From contig CAAGRP010000105.1 of NCBI GenBank assembly GCA_900772685.1, positions 1-7,251 on the forward strand: 7,251 bases of DNA, in the 5' to 3' direction. The DNA comes from Lachnospiraceae bacterium (GTDB taxonomy: Bacteria; Bacillota; Clostridia; Lachnospirales; Lachnospiraceae). The translations under genes and the position numbers were made by a program. Under the pieces are notes generated by a model. The model saw only the letters and a list, made by a program, of their open reading frames with translations. It was not told where the DNA came from and did no database searches. This document shows, in pieces, positions 1 through 5,442 of this stretch; the first letter of the stretch is position 1; each line of letters begins with the position of its first letter.

Positions 1-108
1 AGTGCCCTGTACCTACAGGACAAGAGCACTTTTGGTTTTTTGAAGTTAGATTTCGCACACTTTGAGTACGAGTCCATCCCGCCATATATCCGGCCCTGTA
101 ATTCTTGA
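1..108 (+). CDS. possible C-terminal fragment of an unidentified protein, cut by the left window edge
   Basis: Frame 1 is open from the first base to a TGA at 106-108 and would give 35 residues ending FEYESIPPYIRPCNS. The composition (aromatic residues, a PPYIRP segment) resembles a real protein end, but I do not recognise a family. Two points argue against it. Frame 3 is also open for the first 60 bases and also looks protein-like. Bases 1-30 can fold into a hairpin (AGTGC/GCACT outside CCTGT/ACAGG) followed by a T-rich run, as in a terminator or intergenic repeat. The stop overlaps the -35 box of the next gene. Too short and edge-truncated to decide. Confidence 0.3.
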   Translation, partial: SALYLQDKSTFGFLKLDFAHFEYESIPPYIRPCNS

Positions 109-134
109 ATGATACGCTGAAAATGGTGTATTAT
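105..134 (+). promoter_or_regulatory. predicted sigma-A promoter of the hicB-like gene
   Basis: TTGAAT (105-110), an 18-nt spacer and TATTAT (129-134), which is 5 of 6 to the -10 consensus. Transcription would start near 141, only a few bases before the ribosome binding site at 147-152. The antitoxin gene therefore appears to be transcribed alone from its own promoter. Confidence 0.5.
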
Positions 135-158
135 TAAACAGAAATGAAAGGGTATAAA

Positions 159-476
159 ATGATAATTACATATCCGGTAATTTTTACAGATGCAGATAAT
201 AATATTTTGATAGAGGTGCCGGACTTAGAAATACTGACACAATCGAATTCCGAAGATGATCCAAAAGGAAGTCTGGCTGATGCCGTAGCAATAGCACGCG
301 ATGCAATAGGTATTAAATGCATAACGTTAGAGGATGACGGAAAAGAAATAAAAGAACCGTCTGCAATTGACTCGATAGATATCTGCAAGGGAACCTTTGC
401 TGATGACGGTAAAAGTTTCGTTTCATTGGTCGATGTGGATTTAACCGCATATAGGCAGAAAATAGCAACGCTCTGA
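159..476 (+). CDS. solitary HicB-family antitoxin-like protein lacking its DNA-binding domain
   Basis: The 105-residue product has the HicB RNase-H-like fold signature. An N-terminal strand reads MIITYPVIFTDADN. It is followed by ILIEVPDLEILTQ (16-28), the helix SLADAVAIARDAIG (38-51), the LEDDGKEIKEPS segment (57-68) and FVSLVDVDLTAYRQK (87-101). HicB proteins normally bind and neutralise the HicA mRNA interferase, and a C-terminal ribbon-helix-helix or HTH domain autoregulates the operon. Here the protein stops right after the YRQK segment, where longer homologues continue into the ribbon-helix-helix, so DNA binding is probably lost. No HicA-like ORF lies upstream or downstream. I chose the ATG at 159 over the one at 144 because AAAGGG at 147-152 sits 6 nt before it. 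The gene converges on the small membrane-protein gene. The family call is fairly secure; an active toxin-antitoxin role is doubtful. Confidence 0.8.
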   Translation: MIITYPVIFTDADNNILIEVPDLEILTQSNSEDDPKGSLADAVAIARDAIGIKCITLEDDGKEIKEPSAIDSIDICKGTFADDGKSFVSLVDVDLTAYRQKIATL

Positions 477-527
477 TGTAGACACCAATATTCGAAAATG
501 CACAGTTGTATATAGAGTTTTCTTCTT

Positions 528-707
528 TTATTTCGTATCTTCACCCGATGCAGGCTCTTCTGTTGCCGATACTTCGGTTGTCGCTTTGGCTGCCCTGTTT
601 GCTGCAGCCTTATTTTTTTCCAGAAAAACAAATGTAAGCATGATAAGTGCCACTATTATCGCCAGCAGGCACAATGTTTTTCTGAGTTTATTCTTATTCA
701 CCTTCAT
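528..707 (-). CDS. small single-pass membrane protein of unknown function
   Basis: The 59-residue product starts with a basic segment (MKVNKNKLRK). One hydrophobic span follows at about residues 11-29 (TLCLLAIIVALIMLTFVFL), then a polar Ala/Thr/Glu-rich tail (EKNKAAANRAAKATTEVSATEEPASGEDTK). By the positive-inside rule the N-terminus should be cytoplasmic and the tail extracytoplasmic. There is no lipobox and no obvious cleavage site, so it reads as an anchored microprotein rather than a secreted one. I chose the start at 707 because GGAG at 717-714 lies 6 nt upstream; an in-frame ATG at 719 has no such site. The gene is divergent from the marR operon and convergent with the HicB-like gene. 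I do not recognise the family. The opposite-strand ORF over it (586-846) has no ribosome binding site and looks like its shadow. Confidence 0.6.
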   Translation of the reverse strand: MKVNKNKLRKTLCLLAIIVALIMLTFVFLEKNKAAANRAAKATTEVSATEEPASGEDTK

Positions 708-721
708 ATGTATCTCCATTC

Positions 722-738
722 TGCCGCAGGCAGCGGCA
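722..738 (-). other. GC-rich hairpin in the leader of the small membrane-protein gene
   Basis: TGCCGC (722-727) and GCGGCA (733-738) form a perfect 6-bp stem with a 5-nt loop. It lies a few bases before the GGAG ribosome binding site of the minus-strand gene and would be in its 5' leader. It has no T-tract, so it is not a terminator. It could affect translation or mRNA stability, which is inference. Confidence 0.35.
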
Positions 739-751
739 CAAAATCATGTCA

Positions 752-780
752 AGCGTATCATCCTAATACCCGTGTGTCAA
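752..780 (-). promoter_or_regulatory. possible promoter of the small membrane-protein gene
   Basis: On the minus strand, TTGACA (780-775), a 17-nt spacer and TACGCT (757-752), with TGA just before the -10 hexamer as in an extended -10 promoter. The -35 is perfect but the -10 matches only 3 of 6 positions. The -35 box is part of the first unit of the tandem repeat. Confidence 0.35.
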
Positions 781-834
781 TGCAATTCTTGGAGGTTTAT
801 CAATGCGATTCTTGGAGGTTTGTCAATGCGATTC
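777..834. repeat. 23-bp tandem repeat, about 2.5 units
   Basis: Units at 777-799 and 800-822 differ at two positions (A/G at unit position 8 and at the last position). A 12-base partial unit (TCAATGCGATTC) follows at 823-834. Each full unit carries GGAGG and, 7 nt later, the ATG of the next unit on the plus strand. On the minus strand each carries a TTGACA or TTGATA hexamer. The array lies between the divergent small membrane-protein gene and the marR operon. Confidence 0.9.
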
Positions 835-837
835 CTC

Positions 838-866
838 TTGACATAATGTCTGTCAGCTGTTATATT
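838..866 (+). promoter_or_regulatory. strong sigma-A promoter of the marR-alcohol dehydrogenase-aldehyde dehydrogenase operon
   Basis: A perfect TTGACA (838-843), an exact 17-nt spacer and TATATT (861-866), with TGT just before it as an extended -10. The predicted start is near 873, giving a leader of about 50 nt. An 18-bp palindrome begins about 5 bases after that start, so this close-to-consensus promoter is probably held in check by a repressor. Confidence 0.8.
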
Positions 867-877
867 CATTTTCGCAA

Positions 878-895
878 ATGTTGATTAATCAACAT
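878..895. promoter_or_regulatory. perfect 18-bp palindrome, probable MarR operator
   Basis: ATGTTGATTAATCAACAT is identical to its own reverse complement over all 18 bases. MarR-family dimers typically bind palindromes of this length, often with TTG...CAA half-sites. It covers roughly +5 to +22 of the predicted transcript, directly before the marR gene. Repressor bound here would block initiation or early elongation. The palindrome is seen directly; its partner is inferred from position. Confidence 0.75.
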
Positions 896-924
896 CTTTA
901 TTTTCTAAAGGAGCTACCTACGTT

Positions 925-1365
925 ATGATAGAACGCTTTGAGCTGCTGACACTTGGTGTAGCAAGGATATACAAAAGCATTCAAAAGATAAAAAAGCAGA
1001 GTATGGAATTCATGGGTCTGAAAAGCACCCATGTAATGTGCCTTTATTATCTTGGGATATATCCCGACGGGCTTACCGCAGCCGAGATCTGCAGGCTCTG
1101 TCTTGAAAATAAAGCAGGCATCTCCCGTATCTTAAACGATCTGGAAAATCAGGGGCTTATTTCATACATTCTCCCTCCCGGCGGCAAAAACTACCGCAGC
1201 AAGGCCGTCCTTACATCTCTCGGCAAGACCTACACCAACAAGGTAAACCTTCAGATATTAAAGGCTGTAAGGGCTGCAAGCGAGGGTCTGGATGAAGATG
1301 AGCGAGAGATCTTTTATAAGGTATTGAACCGGATCGCTGACAATCTTGAAAATTTTTGCAGCTGA
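925..1365 (+). CDS. MarR-family winged-helix transcriptional regulator
   Basis: The product is 146 residues, the usual MarR length. N-terminal dimerisation helices (about 1-30) precede the helix of GLKSTHVMCLYYL (31-43). The HTH lies at about 50-82 (LTAAEICRLCLENKAGISRILNDLENQGLI). The wing (83-98) is YILPPGGKNYRSKAVLTSLG, ending in the common LT-x-x-G-K segment, and a long C-terminal dimerisation helix follows. These proteins bind DNA as dimers and usually release it on binding a small phenolic, aldehyde or other ligand, or on thiol oxidation. Cysteines occur at 39, 57, 59 and 145, so redox sensing cannot be excluded. The ribosome binding site AAAGGAG (907-913) is 11 nt before the ATG. It is the first gene of the operon, 16 bp before the alcohol dehydrogenase, and faces the palindrome at 878-895. 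It is most likely an autorepressor of the operon; the ligand is unknown. Confidence 0.92.
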   Translation: MIERFELLTLGVARIYKSIQKIKKQSMEFMGLKSTHVMCLYYLGIYPDGLTAAEICRLCLENKAGISRILNDLENQGLISYILPPGGKNYRSKAVLTSLGKTYTNKVNLQILKAVRAASEGLDEDEREIFYKVLNRIADNLENFCS

Positions 1366-1381
1366 TAAAACGAGGAGAAAA

Positions 1382-2611
1382 ATGAATCATTTAAAAGAAG
1401 TTTATTGCAGAACATTTCAAAAGGGAATGAAGGCCGCTCTTCCGGTTCTTCCTTACAGAAAACCAAAGGTCGTAGGAAGCGTCAGGACCCTTCCTGAAGT
1501 AATCTTAAAACACAAATGCACCCATGTGCTGATCATAACAGATGCCGGCATAATGAAGCTCGGATTGACAAAAAGGCTCGAGGAATCACTTGCAAAAAGT
1601 GATATTCCGTACACTATCTACGATAAGACATGTGCCAATCCTACAACCGCCAATGTTGCCGATGCTCTTGAGCTTTACACTTCCAAGGGCTGCGACTGCA
1701 TAATCGGCTTTGGCGGCGGTTCAAGTATGGACTGTGCCAAGGCAACAGGTGCAAGGATAGCGAATCCGGATAAGTCTCTCGCTGATATGAAGGGGATATT
1801 AAAAGTCCACAAAAAGCTTCCGCTATTGATGGCCGTTCCTACAACTGCAGGCACCGGAAGCGAAACGACCCTTGCGGCAGTCATCGTAGATTCCAAGACC
1901 AGACATAAATACGCGATCAACGATTTTCCTCTTATCCCACGTATAGCCGTTCTTGATCCCAAGGTTACATTAAGCCTTCCCCCATTCATAACGGCAACGA
2001 CCGGAATGGATGCGCTCACTCATGCAGTCGAGGCTTATATAGGTTGCTCTACGACACCTGCTACAAGAAAAGAGGCACTTCAGGCAGTTAAGCTCATATT
2101 TGAAAATCTTGATCTTGCGGTTAGCGACGGTCAGAACATAGAAGCGCGAAGGAACATGCTTCACGCCGCATATTATGCCGGATGCGCATTTACAAAATCA
2201 TATGTAGGATATGTTCATGCGGTTGCACACTCCCTCGGCGGAGAATACAACATTCCTCACGGACTCGCAAATGCCGTTCTTCTTCCGTTTGTACTCGAAG
2301 AATACGGTTCGATAATAGATAAAAAGTTAAAGGAGCTTTCCGTTGCAGCCGGAATATCCTTAGAAACCGAAGCTCCCGAAGAGGCTGCCGCTAAATTCAT
2401 ACAGGCCATAAAGTATATGAAATCCCGCTTCAATATTCCGGATACAATTCCCGAAATACAGAAAAAGGATATTCCAAAGCTTGCCAATTATGCAGATAAA
2501 GAAGCAAATCCCCTCTATCCGGTGCCTGTCCTTATGAACGCAAAGGAGCTCGAGAAATTCTATTATATGCTGATGCCAAACGAAGAAAACAAAAGATTGG
2601 AGAATTTATGA
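1382..2611 (+). CDS. iron-containing (group III) alcohol dehydrogenase
   Basis: A cytoplasmic NAD(P)-dependent enzyme of 409 residues that interconverts alcohols and aldehydes, in the same fold family as FucO and butanol dehydrogenases. The nucleotide-binding GGGSSMD is at 111-117 and TTAGTGSE at 154-161. All metal ligands are present: D210 and H214 in GMDALTHAVEAY, H279 in YVHAVAHSLGG, and H293 in NIPHGLANA, with the conserved H283 between them. The length is normal and there is no sign of damage. I chose the ATG at 1382 because GAGGAG (1372-1377) lies just before it; the in-frame TTG at 1346 lies inside marR and lacks a site. The gene is translationally coupled to the aldehyde dehydrogenase through a 4-bp ATGA overlap (2608-2611). 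The substrate cannot be read from the sequence, and no short symbol is justified. Confidence 0.95.
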   Translation: MNHLKEVYCRTFQKGMKAALPVLPYRKPKVVGSVRTLPEVILKHKCTHVLIITDAGIMKLGLTKRLEESLAKSDIPYTIYDKTCANPTTANVADALELYTSKGCDCIIGFGGGSSMDCAKATGARIANPDKSLADMKGILKVHKKLPLLMAVPTTAGTGSETTLAAVIVDSKTRHKYAINDFPLIPRIAVLDPKVTLSLPPFITATTGMDALTHAVEAYIGCSTTPATRKEALQAVKLIFENLDLAVSDGQNIEARRNMLHAAYYAGCAFTKSYVGYVHAVAHSLGGEYNIPHGLANAVLLPFVLEEYGSIIDKKLKELSVAAGISLETEAPEEAAAKFIQAIKYMKSRFNIPDTIPEIQKKDIPKLANYADKEANPLYPVPVLMNAKELEKFYYMLMPNEENKRLENL

Positions 2612-3987
2612 ACGAATCACAGATCAGAGAGCTGGTACAAAAGCAGCATGACTATTTTCTGACAGGTGCGACCCTAAATACGGATTTCAGGATAAATGCA
2701 TTGAAGCGTTTAAAGAATATAATAAAAGACAATGAGGCAGCTATAAACAGTGCGATAAAGCTGGATCTCGGAAAAAGCGGCTTTGAATCCTATATGTGCG
2801 AGACCGGAATAGTCTTAAGCGAGATATCTTACATGCTGAAGCACATCCGAAAATTCGCAAAAGAAAAAAGAGTCCGTACACCACTGGCACAATTCTGCTC
2901 CCGAAGCTTCAAAAAGCCGTCGCCATATGGCGTAACTCTTATAATGAGTCCATGGAATTATCCGTTCCTTTTAACTATCGAGCCTCTGGTAGATGCACTT
3001 GCCGCAGGAAATACAGCCGTGTTAAAGCCGAGCGCATACTCCCCTAATACCGGTAAGCTCATAGAAAAGCTTATCAGCGACTGCTTTTCACCCGAATACG
3101 TAACGGTCGTGACCGGAGGACGTGCCGAAAATACGGCGCTTCTTGACACTCCGTTTGATTATATTTTCTTCACAGGAAGCATGGCTGTGGGAAAAGAGGT
3201 TATGAAAAAGGCCTCTGTCAACCTCACTCCGGTAACTCTTGAGTTAGGCGGAAAGAGTCCCTGCATAATCGATAAGACCGCAAATATCAGGCTTGCCGCA
3301 AAACGCCTTGTATTCGGAAAACTGCTTAACTGCGGACAGACCTGCGTTGCTCCGGACTACGTTTATTGTGACAGAAGCATAAAAGACGAATTGATAAAAG
3401 AGGTAAAGCATCAGATCATTGCTCAATACGGCGAGTTTCCTCTGGATAACATAGACTACGGAAAGATAATAAACGAAAAGCATTTTAACCGTATAAGATC
3501 ACTCATCGACGAAAGCAAGGTAGTATTCGGAGGAAGTGTAAATCAAAACACCAATCAGATAGAGCCTACGGTTATGGATAATATCACATTCGACGATCCC
3601 GTAATGCAGGAGGAAATATTCGGCCCGATCATGCCCATCTTAACATTTGACTCTCTTGATGAGGCTATAGGCAGGCTGAATTCAATGCCTCATCCCCTTG
3701 CACTTTATCTGTTCTCATCTGATAAGGCTGCAATATCAAAAGTTACATCGTCATGCGGATTCGGAGGAGGCTGCATCAACGACACCATCATCCATATTGC
3801 GACGAGTGAAATGGGCTTCGGCGGCTTCGGCTCGTCCGGAATGGGCTCCTATCACGGCAAGGATGGCTTTGATACCTTCACGCATTACAAAAGTATCGTA
3901 GACAAAAAAACATGGCTTGATCTACCTATGAGATATCAGCCATATACGGATTCGCATAATAAAATGATCCACTTCTTTATGAAATAG
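2608..3987 (+). CDS. class-3 (ALDH3-type) NAD(P)-dependent aldehyde dehydrogenase
   Basis: A 459-residue cytoplasmic enzyme that oxidises aldehydes to carboxylic acids. Landmarks in order: PWNYPF (115-120) with oxyanion-hole N117; GNTAVLKPS (134-142) with cofactor-binding K140; FTGS (188-191); LELGGKSP (211-218) with general base E212; GQTC (243-246) with catalytic C246; EEIFGP (335-340). The length near 455-460 and the late LPMRYQPY segment (439-446) fit class 3 rather than the longer, roughly 490-500 residue classes 1 and 2. The end IHFFMK is mildly hydrophobic but too short to call a membrane anchor. The start overlaps the alcohol dehydrogenase stop, with GGAG at 2599-2602 and a 5-nt spacer. 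It likely takes the aldehyde made by its neighbour, or dismutates aldehydes together with it. It is the last gene of the operon. Confidence 0.95.
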   Translation: MNESQIRELVQKQHDYFLTGATLNTDFRINALKRLKNIIKDNEAAINSAIKLDLGKSGFESYMCETGIVLSEISYMLKHIRKFAKEKRVRTPLAQFCSRSFKKPSPYGVTLIMSPWNYPFLLTIEPLVDALAAGNTAVLKPSAYSPNTGKLIEKLISDCFSPEYVTVVTGGRAENTALLDTPFDYIFFTGSMAVGKEVMKKASVNLTPVTLELGGKSPCIIDKTANIRLAAKRLVFGKLLNCGQTCVAPDYVYCDRSIKDELIKEVKHQIIAQYGEFPLDNIDYGKIINEKHFNRIRSLIDESKVVFGGSVNQNTNQIEPTVMDNITFDDPVMQEEIFGPIMPILTFDSLDEAIGRLNSMPHPLALYLFSSDKAAISKVTSSCGFGGGCINDTIIHIATSEMGFGGFGSSGMGSYHGKDGFDTFTHYKSIVDKKTWLDLPMRYQPYTDSHNKMIHFFMK

Positions 3988-4000
3988 GAAAGGCCTAAAA

Positions 4001-4060
4001 TAAAAAACACAGGCATACGAGTACTTATCCAGCTAAGTATTCTTATGCCTGTATTTATTT
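4001..4060. terminator. bidirectional Rho-independent terminator between convergent genes
   Basis: ACAGGCATA (4009-4017) pairs with TATGCCTGT (4044-4052). Inside it GAGTACTTA pairs with TAAGTATTC around a TCCAGC loop, giving an 18-bp stem with one C/T mismatch and one wobble. The right tail is ATTTATTT for the plus-strand operon. The left tail, read on the minus strand, is GTTTTTTATTTT for the TIM-barrel gene. It ends both transcripts. Confidence 0.88.
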
Positions 4061-4071
4061 CCGTTCACAGA

Positions 4072-4902
4072 TCAATGTGCTGCCACAAAATCTTTGAGAA
4101 TGCTTATATCCTCTTTAAGCAGCTTCATCGGATCGTCTTTTCTTTCGCAGAGCGGCGGATTACTGTAATAATTTTCAAGAACTATATATCCGCTGTAGCC
4201 AAGCTCGGCAAATTTTTCAAGAGTTTTGAAAACATGCGCTCCGCCCTGACCTATGAGATGGGTGCTGTATGAATCATATCCGTCCTTTACATGGAACTCA
4301 GGTATATATTTAAATATAGGCTCTACAAGATCCGGTGTGTAATGTCCCGCTATGCTGTAGTTCTCTGTATCAAAATATACTCCGAAATTATCCCTGTCCA
4401 CCATCTCTATCATCTGCAGCTGTCTCTTAGTATCAAGGTTGTTCTCAGTGCAAACCCTGATGCCTTTGTCTGCTGCATAATCACAAAGCTCTTTAAATGT
4501 CTCGACGGTATATTTCATATCCTGATCCGTCTTCATAAGGCTAACGTCAAAACCCGGAATATGGATGAGCGGCAGATTGAGGTACGCGGCACAATCTATT
4601 CCTCTTTTTGCCGCGTATTCAACTATCTCCTTTTGAGGATCACCCTTTGGTGTTGTCATCGAGACATAGTCCGTAAGGTTTACACCTATACCCGTAAACT
4701 CGACTCCATACTGCTCACGTGCTTCCTTATAAAGCTCAAGTATATAATCATCTCCGAGCGGAAAATGCTCATTAAGCGTACCCAGCTCAAGTTCTATGCC
4801 GTCAAGCCCGAAGTCCTTTGCAACCTTGCAGCATGTAGGTCCTCTTAAAGGTGTCGGGAGCGACCATTCACATATTCCAAATTTAATATTTTTGAAACTC
4901 AT
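4072..4902 (-). CDS. sugar phosphate isomerase/epimerase, xylose-isomerase-like TIM barrel
   Basis: The 276-residue product belongs to the AP-endonuclease-2/xylose-isomerase-like TIM-barrel family, metal-dependent enzymes acting on sugars, keto-sugars or inositols. The barrel starts with IKFGICEWSL (6-15) and FGLDGIELEL (31-40). Candidate metal ligands sit at strand ends in the family order: E153 in RVCTENN, D178 in GVYFDTEN, H204 in EFHVKDG and E243 in IVLENYY; LIHIPG (112-117) is also typical. The start at 4902 is set by AGGAGG at 4912-4907; an in-frame ATG at 4944 would put that site inside the coding region. The gene is alone, divergent from the sugar-binding lipoprotein gene and convergent with the dehydrogenase operon. 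Sequence does not reveal the substrate. The neighbouring binding protein makes a role in sugar catabolism reasonable. Confidence 0.88.
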   Translation of the reverse strand: MSFKNIKFGICEWSLPTPLRGPTCCKVAKDFGLDGIELELGTLNEHFPLGDDYILELYKEAREQYGVEFTGIGVNLTDYVSMTTPKGDPQKEIVEYAAKRGIDCAAYLNLPLIHIPGFDVSLMKTDQDMKYTVETFKELCDYAADKGIRVCTENNLDTKRQLQMIEMVDRDNFGVYFDTENYSIAGHYTPDLVEPIFKYIPEFHVKDGYDSYSTHLIGQGGAHVFKTLEKFAELGYSGYIVLENYYSNPPLCERKDDPMKLLKEDISILKDFVAAH

Positions 4903-4958
4903 TGCTCCTCCTCTTTCTTGAACCAAACAATTATAAACACACAAATAACACTAACTAA

Positions 4959-4987
4959 ATAGTATCAGATTGCATGGTTGCAGGCAA
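4959..4987 (-). promoter_or_regulatory. candidate extended -10 promoter of the TIM-barrel gene
   Basis: On the minus strand, TTGCCT (4987-4982), a 17-nt spacer and TACTAT (4964-4959), with TGA immediately before it. Both hexamers match 4 of 6 and the TGn motif compensates. The leader would be about 50 nt. A TATAAT closer to the gene (4935-4930) has no recognisable -35 and is a weaker alternative. Confidence 0.45.
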
Positions 4988-4999
4988 TACGCTCTGATA
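4963..4999. repeat. inverted repeat over the TIM-barrel promoter, possible operator
   Basis: TATCAGA (4963-4969) and TCTGATA (4993-4999) are perfect inverted copies. Within them ATTGC (4969-4973) pairs with GCAAT (4984-4988). The repeat encloses the candidate -35 box and touches the -10, a natural place for a regulator to bind. The binding factor is unknown. Confidence 0.5.
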
Positions 5000-5100
5000 T
5001 TTTCGTCATTTTTCATATTGTAGTTGTATTTTATTTGTACTTTTTATTCTCAATATCATCTGATGTTATTATAAAATTTACAATTATACATTATGAATTT

Positions 5101-5280
5101 TCCGCTTGCATAGCATTTATCATCTCTACCCGTTAATGACAGGTATCTTCCCGACTGAGCCAACGCAATGATATTTTGTTCCATCTAAATTACTTGCGTA
5201 AATTCGATGGAAGTATCTTATATACCCATAGCTATAGTAAGGGTGGTATGACACACCGGATAAACGAACGCTGTAGACAC
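5101..5280. other. GC-rich, stem-loop-rich noncoding island of unknown identity
   Basis: This block lies in the 540-bp gene-free gap 4903-5442. By counting it is about 41% GC, while the 60 bases before and after it are about 15% and 18%. It contains a TACCTGT/ACGGGTA stem with a CATTA loop (5127-5145, minus-strand sense). A TTCCATC (5179-5185)/GATGGAA (5206-5212) stem encloses TTAC/GTAA around a TTGC loop. ACCC/GGGT (5224-5227/5241-5244) and GGTG/CACC (5242-5245/5254-5257) can also pair. Several reading frames are open on both strands, but none has a ribosome binding site. I match it to no riboswitch or RNA family. A structured RNA, a dispersed intergenic repeat or a decayed gene are all possible. 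The rest of the gap (5000-5100, 5281-5367) is featureless AT-rich DNA. Confidence 0.45.
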
Positions 5281-5367
5281 TTTTCACATATTTCATTATT
5301 GTTTTTTAGAATACACTTATTTTATTGCTGTTTTTATCATGTATCTTGCTCTATTTTTTTATTTTTA

Positions 5368-5397
5368 TTGATATTTTGCATATATTAAATGTATAAT
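5368..5397 (+). promoter_or_regulatory. sigma-A promoter of the sugar-binding lipoprotein gene
   Basis: TTGATA (5368-5373), an 18-nt spacer and a perfect TATAAT (5392-5397). The start is expected near 5404, giving a leader of about 40 nt before the ATG. It is embedded in a T-rich tract. Confidence 0.65.
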
Positions 5398-5404
5398 ATT
5401 TCCG

Positions 5405-5424
5405 TTGCGCAAGTAATGTGCACA
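5405..5424. promoter_or_regulatory. two short palindromes at the transcription start, possible operator
   Basis: TTGCGCAA (5405-5412) and TGTGCACA (5417-5424) are each perfect 8-bp palindromes lying between the predicted start and the ribosome binding site. Centres 12 bp apart put them roughly on one helix face. A repressor bound here could control the gene, but short palindromes of this size can arise by chance. Confidence 0.3.
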
Positions 5425-5442
5425 ATAAAAAGGAGGATAACT

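Noticed and set aside
134..631. Minus-strand ORF of 165 residues opposite the HicB-like gene
   Set aside because: It overlaps a recognisable HicB gene with a good start, has no family features, and runs through the small membrane-protein gene in another frame.
777..834. Short direct repeats as a possible CRISPR array
   Set aside because: Units are directly abutting without spacers and there are no cas genes.
586..846. Plus-strand ORF of 86 residues over the small membrane-protein gene and the tandem repeat
   Set aside because: No ribosome binding site; its hydrophobic start is the antisense of the membrane span on the other strand, and its end comes from the repeats.
1346..1381. Upstream TTG start extending the alcohol dehydrogenase by 12 residues
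   Set aside because: It lies inside marR without a ribosome binding site, while ATG 1382 has GAGGAG directly upstream.
4291..4848. Plus-strand ORF of 185 residues opposite the isomerase
   Set aside because: It is the shadow of a gene whose family and catalytic residues are recognisable on the minus strand; it has no domain features.
5056..5184. Minus-strand ORF of 42 residues (MEQNIIALAQSGRYLSL...)
   Set aside because: It looks somewhat protein-like, but there is no Shine-Dalgarno sequence before the ATG and it lies in the foldable GC island where several frames are open.
5239..5258. T-box-like string AAGGGTGGTA
   Set aside because: The T-box antitermination motif continues with ACCGCG or similar, which is absent; there is no terminator/antiterminator pair, and the downstream gene is not an amino-acid or tRNA-synthetase gene.
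5176..5388. Plus-strand ORF of 70 residues in the intergenic gap
   Set aside because: TTG start, no ribosome binding site, and its C-terminal half is just translated T-rich DNA.
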